Shown here: in pieces, positions 58,513-64,000 of the stretch
Layout: each line of letters opens with the position of its first letter
How positions within the stretch are numbered: the first letter of the stretch is position 1
Source: Halorubrum sp. Atlit-26R
GTDB taxonomy: Archaea; Halobacteriota; Halobacteria; Halobacteriales; Haloferacaceae
Assembly (NCBI RefSeq): GCF_003666015.1
Contig: NZ_QPLT01000002.1
Coordinates: forward strand, 62,001 to 126,000
Length of the DNA stretch: 64,000 nucleotides
Direction of reading: 5' to 3'
The notes under the pieces: model-generated
The model's input: the letters and a program-made list of their open reading frames with translations, nothing else
The model's database searches: none
What the model was told of the DNA's origin: nothing
Translations under genes and position numbers: made by a program

Positions 58513-61494
58513 GTGAGCGAGACCACGGACCGGAGCGACGAGGCCGCCGCGCGGGCGCTCCTCCGCGACGCGGTCGACCGCGGTGCGGTCGCGGATCCCG
58601 AGTTCGACCCGGCGTCGGTCCCGATCGCGGACGCCGACGTTCTCGCTCGGCTCTCGCCGCCGGTCCGTCGCTGGTGGGTCGAGCGGTTCGGCGGGTACGT
58701 CGGCGAGAACGGCGGCTTCTTCACGCCGCCGCAGCGGGAGGCGATCCCCCACGTCGACGCCGGGGAGAACTGCCTCGTCGCCGCGCCGACGGGCAGCGGG
58801 AAGACGCTCGCCTCCTTCCTCGCGGTCCTCGACGACCTGTTCGCGCGCGACCGCGCCGGCGACTTGGAGAACTCCGTCTACTGCCTGTACGTGTCGCCGC
58901 TGAAGTCGCTCGCGAACGACATCGAGCGGAATCTGGAGACCCCGCTGGAAGGAATCGGCGACGCGGTCGCCGCCGCGGCGGGGAACGGGGACGACGCGGA
59001 CGCCACCGGTGCCTCCGACAACGCTGAAGACGCCTACGACCCCGAGGTCAGGCAGGCGATCCGCCACGGCGACACCTCGAAGGCGGACCGGCAGGCGATG
59101 CTCTCGGAGACGCCGCACGTCCTCAACACCACGCCGGAGACGCTGGCGATCCTGCTCAACTCGCCGAAGTTCAAGGAGAAGCTCCGAACCGTCGAGTACG
59201 TGATCGTCGACGAGATCCACTCGCTGGCCGCGAACAAGCGCGGCACGCACCTCGCGGTGTCGTTAGAGCGGCTGACCGAGTTGACGCGGAACGCTCCCGA
59301 AGACGCCCCCGCGGCGCACGACCCCGGCGACATCACGCGGATCGGCTGCTCGGCGACCGTCGAGCCGCTCGACGGCATCGCCTCGTTCCTCGTCGGCCGC
59401 GAGCGCGCCACCGGCGAGGTCGGCGCCGTCGACGGGTTCGAGACGCGCCCCTGCGAGGTGGTCGACGCCCGGTTCGCCCGCGAGTTCGACCTCGAACTCC
59501 GGACGCCCGCGGCCGACCTGATCCACACGCCGCGGTCGGCGGTGACCGACCGGTTCTACGAGTCGCTTCACGACCTGATCGAGTCACACGAGAACACGCT
59601 CGTGTTCACGAACTCGCGGTCGGGCGCCGAGCGCACCCTTCAGGAACTCCGACAGCGGTTCGATTACGACGAGTCGGACTCCGGCTGTCACCACGGGAGC
59701 CTCGGCGAGGCGCAGCGCACCCACGTCGAGGAGGGGCTGAAGTCGGGCGAGCTCGACGTCGTCACCACCTCGACGAGCCTGGAGCTCGGCATCGACATGC
59801 CGCACCTCGACCTGGTCGTCCAGGTCGGCTCGCCGAAGTCGGTCGCGGCGCTGCTCCAGCGCGTCGGCCGCGCGGGTCACAGCCCGGGCGAGACCGTTGA
59901 GGGCCGGGTGTTCGCGCTCGACCGCGACGAGCTGATCGAGTGCGCGACGCTGCTCGCGCGCGCCGAGGACGGGTTCGTCGACCGCGTGTTCCCGCCCGAG
60001 GGCGCCTACGACGTCGCCGCCCAGCACGTGTACGGGATGGCGATAAACCGGATCCGGCCGGACCGGGAGGTCCGGGAGATACTCCGCCGGGCGCACCCGT
60101 ATCGCGACTTCGACGACGCGGCGTACGAGCGGCTCATGCGGTACCTCACCGGCGACTACGACGGGCTCGAAGAGAAGAACGTCTACCCGAAGGTGTGGCG
60201 CGACGCCAACGACCCGCCCGACGGCGAGCACCATCACGCGGAGTACCCGGTCGGCGAGACGCTCGTGGGGAAGCGCGGGCGGCTCGCGCGGGTCATCTAC
60301 ATGACGAACGTGGGGACGATCCCCGACTCGTTCACCTGCGACGTGTTCACGCGCGACGACGAGTGGGTCGGCACACTCGACGAGTCGTACCTCGACACGC
60401 TGGAGTCGGGCGACGTGTTCGCCCTCGGCGGCGAGCGGTTCGCGTTCCGCTACCGGCGCGGCTCGAAGGTGTACGTCGACCGCACGAGCGAGCGCCCGAC
60501 CGTCCCCTCGTGGTTCGCCGAGCGCCTCCCGCTCTCCGCGGACCTCGCGCGGGAAGTCCTCGACTTCCAGGCCGAACTCCTCGACCGTCTCGCCGCCGCC
60601 GACGACCCGAACGCCGGTCCCGCCGCGGTCCGCGCGTGGCTCCGCGAGTTCCCCCTCGACGAGAACGCGGTCCGCGCGCTCGCCCGCATGTACGACGAGC
60701 AGGTCCGGTACGCGGGCCCGGACTCGGTCTCGACGCCCGATCGCCTCGTCGTCGAGGAGGAGCTCGACCGCAGCGAGTACAAGCGTCGCTTCTACGTCCA
60801 CTCGACCTACGGCCGCCGGTTCAACGACGGCCTCTCGCGGCTCGTCGCGGCCGCGGTCGCGAACCGGACCGACGCCAACGTCGCGGTGGCGGTCGCGGAC
60901 CGCGGGTTCTCGCTCGCGCTCCCCTTGAACCGCAAGGTCGACGTGGCACAGATTTTGGCCGACCTCGATCCGGAGACCGTCCGCGAGGACCTCCGAGAGG
61001 CGGTCCAGGGGACGGACCTGCTCCAGCGGTACTTCCGGATCGACGCCGGGCGCGCGCTCCTCATCCTGAAGCGGTACAAGGGGTACGAGAAGTCGGCCGC
61101 CGAACAGCAGGTGTCCGCCGAGATGCTGCTGTCGTTCGCGGGCGACTTAGCGGAGTTCGCCGTGTTAGAGGAGACGTACCGCGAACTCTTAGAGGACCGG
61201 CTGGACGTCGACGGGATCCGCGAGGCGGTCGGCCGGATAGCGACGGGCGACCTGGCGGTCGAACACCGCGTCGTCGACTCGCCGAGTCCGCTCGCGTTCG
61301 GGCTGGCGACGCTCGTCGACTCCGACACCGTCATCGCCGACGACGAGTCGGCCGTCCTCCGCGAGTTCCACGCCCGCGTGATGGAGGAGATCGGCGAGGC
61401 GCCGCGGAGCGCCGGGAGCGACGAGTCCGGTGACCGCGACGCCGGAGACCGCGACGCCGGAGACCGCGACGCCGAACCGGCCGCGGACCGCTGA
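58513..61494 (+). CDS. lhr: Lhr-type ATP-dependent helicase
   Basis: A ~993-residue superfamily 2 helicase. Motif I is APTGSGKT (~91-98), motif II is the DEIH box (D233), motif III SATVEPL and motif VI QRVGRAGHSPGE. They are followed by the Lhr winged-helix and beta-barrel region (VGTIPDSFTCDVFTRDDEWVGTLDESYL) and a long C-terminal domain. Archaeal Lhr (Hel308-related group 'Lhr core') unwinds replication or repair intermediates 3'-5'. Start choice: GTG at 58513 (SETTDRSDEAA); GTG 58504 is nearly equivalent. The longer frame upstream runs through the tandem repeat and is rejected. The C-terminus ends in three GDRDA units coded by a 15-bp repeat (61432-61476). Confidence 0.92.
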   Translation: MSETTDRSDEAAARALLRDAVDRGAVADPEFDPASVPIADADVLARLSPPVRRWWVERFGGYVGENGGFFTPPQREAIPHVDAGENCLVAAPTGSGKTLASFLAVLDDLFARDRAGDLENSVYCLYVSPLKSLANDIERNLETPLEGIGDAVAAAAGNGDDADATGASDNAEDAYDPEVRQAIRHGDTSKADRQAMLSETPHVLNTTPETLAILLNSPKFKEKLRTVEYVIVDEIHSLAANKRGTHLAVSLERLTELTRNAPEDAPAAHDPGDITRIGCSATVEPLDGIASFLVGRERATGEVGAVDGFETRPCEVVDARFAREFDLELRTPAADLIHTPRSAVTDRFYESLHDLIESHENTLVFTNSRSGAERTLQELRQRFDYDESDSGCHHGSLGEAQRTHVEEGLKSGELDVVTTSTSLELGIDMPHLDLVVQVGSPKSVAALLQRVGRAGHSPGETVEGRVFALDRDELIECATLLARAEDGFVDRVFPPEGAYDVAAQHVYGMAINRIRPDREVREILRRAHPYRDFDDAAYERLMRYLTGDYDGLEEKNVYPKVWRDANDPPDGEHHHAEYPVGETLVGKRGRLARVIYMTNVGTIPDSFTCDVFTRDDEWVGTLDESYLDTLESGDVFALGGERFAFRYRRGSKVYVDRTSERPTVPSWFAERLPLSADLAREVLDFQAELLDRLAAADDPNAGPAAVRAWLREFPLDENAVRALARMYDEQVRYAGPDSVSTPDRLVVEEELDRSEYKRRFYVHSTYGRRFNDGLSRLVAAAVANRTDANVAVAVADRGFSLALPLNRKVDVAQILADLDPETVREDLREAVQGTDLLQRYFRIDAGRALLILKRYKGYEKSAAEQQVSAEMLLSFAGDLAEFAVLEETYRELLEDRLDVDGIREAVGRIATGDLAVEHRVVDSPSPLAFGLATLVDSDTVIADDESAVLREFHARVMEEIGEAPRSAGSDESGDRDAGDRDAGDRDAEPAADR

Positions 61495-61512
61495 CCGGCC
61501 TGAGACGGCGTA

Positions 61513-61701
61513 TCACGGCCGAATCGGCTCGGTCGGGAGCGGATCGGGGAGCCCGTCCAAGATCAGCGTCGTATAGTGGAGGAAGACCGCCAGCGCCGCG
61601 ATCGACAGCAACAGCAGGAACAGCAGGACCAACCGTTCGTCGCTGCGGACGACCGCGGCGGTGTCCGCGAGGAACTCCGTGCGCGGGCGACGCTCGACCA
61701 T
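61513..61701 (-). CDS. Small single-helix membrane protein
   Basis: A 62-residue protein with a basic N-terminus (ERRPRTEFLADTAAVVRSDER), one hydrophobic helix (LVLLFLLLLSIAALAVFLHYTTLIL) and a Pro-rich outer tail (GLPDPLPTEPIRP). TTTTTAAAC (~61725-61733, minus strand) lies at the right distance for a leaderless transcript, which supports it as a real gene. No function is known. Confidence 0.65.
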   Translation of the reverse strand: MVERRPRTEFLADTAAVVRSDERLVLLFLLLLSIAALAVFLHYTTLILDGLPDPLPTEPIRP

Positions 61702-61795
61702 CGACCAGCCGTTACGTGCGCGTCCGTTTAAAAATAGCCGGTGAGGCGGTCTCGGTAGGCGAGTCGGCCGGACGGCTCGACGCTGCCGCGACTCC

Positions 61796-62776
61796 TCAGT
61801 CGTCCGAGGGCGACACGGGGGACCGACCGAGCGGCTCGCCGTCGACGGGTTCGTCGGGGTTCGCGTCGATAGCGGCCTCGCTCAGCCCGAACTGGGCGTC
61901 GACGTCGGCGTCCTCGCGCACGTGGACGGTGCCGCGGTGGACCGCGATGGCGTCCGCGAGGTGGAGCCGCACCGCGTCGAGCAGCACCTCGGCCTCGAGG
62001 GGTTGCCCGCGGCGCTTGATCTCGTCGACGTCGGCGCCCGGCGGCACGTCGAAGGCGCGCTGGGCGATGACCGGTCCCTGGTCGAGGTCGGTCGTGACGT
62101 AGTGGGCGGTGACGCCCGCGATGCGGACGCCGGCGTCCTTCGCCTGCCGGTACGCCTCCGCGCCGGGAAACGCCGGGAGCAGCGAGGGGTGGACGTTGAC
62201 GATCCGCCCCTCGTACCGGAAGACGACCTCCGGCGAGAGGATGCGCATGTAGCGGGCCAGGGCGATGAGGTCCACGTCGTACTCCGCGAGCAGGTCGAGG
62301 AGGCGGCCCTCGTCGGTGTTGCCGTTGCCGTCGCCCACGTCGTAGAACGGCTTGTCGTAGCGCTCCGCGAGCGAGCGGAGGTCGCCGCGGTTGCCGATGA
62401 CGACCGGTATCTCCGCCTCCGCGCCGTCGTCGGCCAGCTCCCCGTTGGCCTCGGCCTCCAGCAGGGCCTCGGGCGCGTGCGTCTCCTTCGTGACGAGGAG
62501 CGCGACGCGCCGCGCGTCGCGGTCGCTCGGGAACCGCACCTGGATGTCGACGTCGAGCTCGCGGCCCAGCTCGGCGAGCGCGCGGCGGAGCTCGCCGCGG
62601 GAGGTCTCCATCTCGGCGGTGTCGACGCGGGTCGTCATCCGGAAGACGCCCTCGCGGACCGCCTGATCGAGGTCCTCGATGTTGATCCCCCGCTCGAACA
62701 GCAGGGAGGTGACCCGCGCGATGAGTCCGGTCTTGTCTCCTCCGACGACCGTGATCTCGGTCAGTTCGCGGGTCAT
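61796..62776 (-). CDS. purU: Formyltetrahydrofolate deformylase
   Basis: A 326-residue protein. The N-terminal ACT domain (LTEITVVGGDKTGLIARVTSLLFERGINIEDLDQAV, residues ~1-85) is followed by a formyltransferase-fold domain. That domain has RYMRILSPEVV, the catalytic VNVHPSLLPAFPG (Asn/His) and HYVTTDLDQGPVIAQ (Asp). It hydrolyses 10-formyl-THF to formate and THF, giving formate for PurT-dependent purine synthesis. An acidic ~40-residue tail follows. The start MTRELTE at 62776 gives the ACT domain directly; longer readings pass through the promoter region. It is divergent from purS. Confidence 0.92.
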   Translation of the reverse strand: MTRELTEITVVGGDKTGLIARVTSLLFERGINIEDLDQAVREGVFRMTTRVDTAEMETSRGELRRALAELGRELDVDIQVRFPSDRDARRVALLVTKETHAPEALLEAEANGELADDGAEAEIPVVIGNRGDLRSLAERYDKPFYDVGDGNGNTDEGRLLDLLAEYDVDLIALARYMRILSPEVVFRYEGRIVNVHPSLLPAFPGAEAYRQAKDAGVRIAGVTAHYVTTDLDQGPVIAQRAFDVPPGADVDEIKRRGQPLEAEVLLDAVRLHLADAIAVHRGTVHVREDADVDAQFGLSEAAIDANPDEPVDGEPLGRSPVSPSDD

Positions 62777-62925
62777 GCGACGATCACCTCCGCGGGTTCG
62801 AGCGGCTGCATACACCGCCCCCAACAGCCGGAGGGGTTTGCCCCTTTCGTTCCGCGCGGTCCCTGCCTCCCGCACGAACGACCGATCTGTATCCACGAAC
62901 GTGCCTATAAACGGCGTTCCAAAAC

Positions 62926-62934
62926 GGTTTTTAC
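62926..62934 (+). promoter_or_regulatory. TATA-like box of purS
   Basis: GTTTTTACA lies ~27 bp before the purS ATG (62957). A second box CCTATAAACG (~62904-62913) reads TTTATAGG on the minus strand and would give purU a leader of ~100 nt. Confidence 0.45.
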
Positions 62935-62956
62935 ACACGACTCCGCACCAACGGGT

Positions 62957-63208
62957 ATGACCGCGTACACGGCGACGGTGACGGTCCGGCTGAAGCGGGG
63001 CGTCCTCGACCCGGAGGCCGAGACGACCCAGCAGGCCCTCGAACGGCTCGGGTTCGAGCTGTCCGACCTCCGCTCGGCGGACCGCTTCGAGGTCGACCTC
63101 GACGCCGCCGACGCCGACGAGGCGGCCGCCCGCGCCGACGAGATGGCCGAGCGGCTGCTCGCGAACCCCACGATCCACGACTACGACGTGGCGGTCGCGG
63201 AGCGATGA
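62957..63208 (+). CDS. purS: Phosphoribosylformylglycinamidine synthase subunit PurS
   Basis: An 83-residue PurS. TAYTATVTVRLKRGVLDPEAETTQQALERLGF is the strand-helix start of the PurS fold, and the signature GVLDPEA is clear. The C-terminus (ERLLANPTIHDYDVAVAE) completes the barrel. PurS joins the small glutaminase PurQ to the large subunit PurL and helps channel ammonia. purQ begins ~46 bp downstream, forming one operon; purL is not in the window. Confidence 0.95.
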   Translation: MTAYTATVTVRLKRGVLDPEAETTQQALERLGFELSDLRSADRFEVDLDAADADEAAARADEMAERLLANPTIHDYDVAVAER

Positions 63209-63254
63209 CGGTCGTCGATTCGGCCGTTGCGGCCGCCCGCGCGAGGTGGGCGGC

Positions 63255-63932
63255 GTGACGGTCGCCGTCGTCCAGTTCGGCGGCTCGAACTGCGACCGCG
63301 ACGCCGTCCGCGCGCTCGATCACCTCGGCGTCGACGCCGAGCGCGTCTGGCACGAGGACGGGCTCCCGGCCGACCCCGACGGGATCGTCCTCCCCGGCGG
63401 GTTCTCCTACGGCGACTACCTCCGCGCCGGCGCGATGGCCGCGCGCGCGCCGGTCATGGAGGAGGTTCGCGCCGCGGCCGACGACGGCGTCCCCGTGATC
63501 GGCATCTGTAACGGCGCGCAGATCGGATCGGAGTCCGGGCTCACGCCCGGCACGTTCACCACGAACGCCTCCGCGCGCTTCCAGTGCGAGCCGGTCCACC
63601 TGCGCGTCGAGCGCGCGGACACGCCGTGGACCGCCGCCTACGACGAGGGCGACGTGATCGAGGTCCCCATCGCCCACGGCGAGGGGCGCTTCGAGATCGG
63701 CGAGGACGCCCACGCCGACCTCGTCGCCGACGACCGCGTCCTCTTCCGCTACTGCGACGCCGACGGGAACGTCACCGACGCCGCCAACCCCAACGGCTCG
63801 ACCGACAACGTCGCGGGCGTCCTCGGCGAGCGCGAGACGGTCGCGGTGCTGATGCCCCACCCCGAGCGCGCCACGCTCCCGGACCTCGGCCGAAGCGTCG
63901 ACGGCGCGGGGATCCTCGAAGCGTTCGCCTGA
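63255..63932 (+). CDS. purQ: Phosphoribosylformylglycinamidine synthase subunit PurQ
   Basis: A 225-residue class I glutamine amidotransferase. It starts TVAVVQFGGSNCDRD with a GTG at 63255. The oxyanion strand is LPGGFSYGDYLRAGA, the nucleophile is C85 in VIGICNGAQIG, and the His/Glu of the triad are in MPHPER. It supplies ammonia from glutamine to the fourth step of purine synthesis. A GTG at 63246 would add three residues and is less like the family start. The frame is complete within the window. Confidence 0.95.
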   Translation: MTVAVVQFGGSNCDRDAVRALDHLGVDAERVWHEDGLPADPDGIVLPGGFSYGDYLRAGAMAARAPVMEEVRAAADDGVPVIGICNGAQIGSESGLTPGTFTTNASARFQCEPVHLRVERADTPWTAAYDEGDVIEVPIAHGEGRFEIGEDAHADLVADDRVLFRYCDADGNVTDAANPNGSTDNVAGVLGERETVAVLMPHPERATLPDLGRSVDGAGILEAFA

Positions 63933-64000
63933 GTCGACTCCCTCGGATTCGCGCCGGCTTATCGAACTCGGGCGGCCGCTTCGGTCGGTTCCGACTCCGC
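63933..64000. other. Window end, no feature seen
   Basis: The last 68 bp after purQ contain a GCTTATCG stretch but no coding segment long enough to judge. Confidence 0.5.

Noticed and set aside
1-64000. CRISPR arrays, insertion sequences, rRNA and tRNA genes
   Set aside because: No regularly spaced repeats, transposase motifs or cloverleaf-like T-arm sequences were seen on either strand by reading; a dedicated scan (tRNAscan-SE, CRISPR finder) would be needed to exclude them fully.

Overview
The window is chromosomal DNA from a halophilic archaeon (class Halobacteria). A Halorubrum-like genus is my inference, not something the sequence proves. GC content is very high, nearly every protein is strongly acidic, and the information genes are archaeal: TFB, topoisomerase VI (Top6A/B), archaeal-type cytidylate kinase, PurS, 3-dehydroquinate synthase II, Tat-dependent lipoprotein signals and haloarchaeal TATA boxes about 25-30 bp before mostly leaderless start codons. 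I see no rRNA, tRNA, CRISPR array, transposase or prophage. Most of the window is dense core genome with short gaps.

Layout. 1-4.4 kb: end of hisC, an adenylate kinase-like gene, a CDP-alcohol phosphatidyltransferase, three small haloarchaeal proteins and an MFS transporter. 4.4-11 kb: M24 aminopeptidase, a membrane protein, TFB, a NUDIX hydrolase, a long protein with an acidic linker and coiled coil, and a winged-helix regulator. 11.1-12.4 kb: a visibly AT-richer insert with one orphan P-loop GTPase, followed by purA. 14-20 kb: aldo/keto reductase, an antitoxin whose toxin gene has collapsed, an Lrp regulator with an aminotransferase, acyl-CoA dehydrogenase and a histidine kinase. 20.3-20.9 kb: a structured non-coding repeat. 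21-30 kb: msrB, CDGSH protein, top6A-top6B, a Tat-exported protein, SDR, glycosylase-like protein, CspA and a MOSC protein. 30-33.7 kb: copper-type P1B-ATPase and an epimerase.

33.7-43.4 kb, all on the minus strand, is an acetate/organic-acid module: two acetyl-CoA synthetases flank a regulator that joins a tyrosine-recombinase-like domain to a bacterio-opsin-activator HTH. A two-subunit sodium:solute symporter (DUF4212 + SSS) and UspA lie downstream. 43.4-49.6 kb: HflX, DUF2209, threonine aldolase, M32 carboxypeptidase, a CPBP protease and a membrane protein. 49.8-50.2 kb: the second copy of the structured repeat. 50.3-57.1 kb: the archaeal shikimate entry (DHQ synthase II and ADH synthase) with trpC-trpB-trpA, interrupted by an HTTM membrane gene on the other strand. 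57.2-64 kb: an MGMT-like protein without the acceptor cysteine, cytidylate kinase, an Lhr-type helicase, purU, purS and purQ.

The strongest candidate for something undescribed is the repeat family at 20.33-20.61 kb and 49.82-50.13 kb. The two copies keep the same hairpins while their bases change in compensating pairs, and both start behind a TATA-like box. Other leads are a repeated GTTTCGG-N14-CCGAAAC dyad before the recombinase-like regulator, a 21-bp dyad at copA, an internally deleted RelE-type toxin beside an intact antitoxin and operator, and the orphan GTPase.
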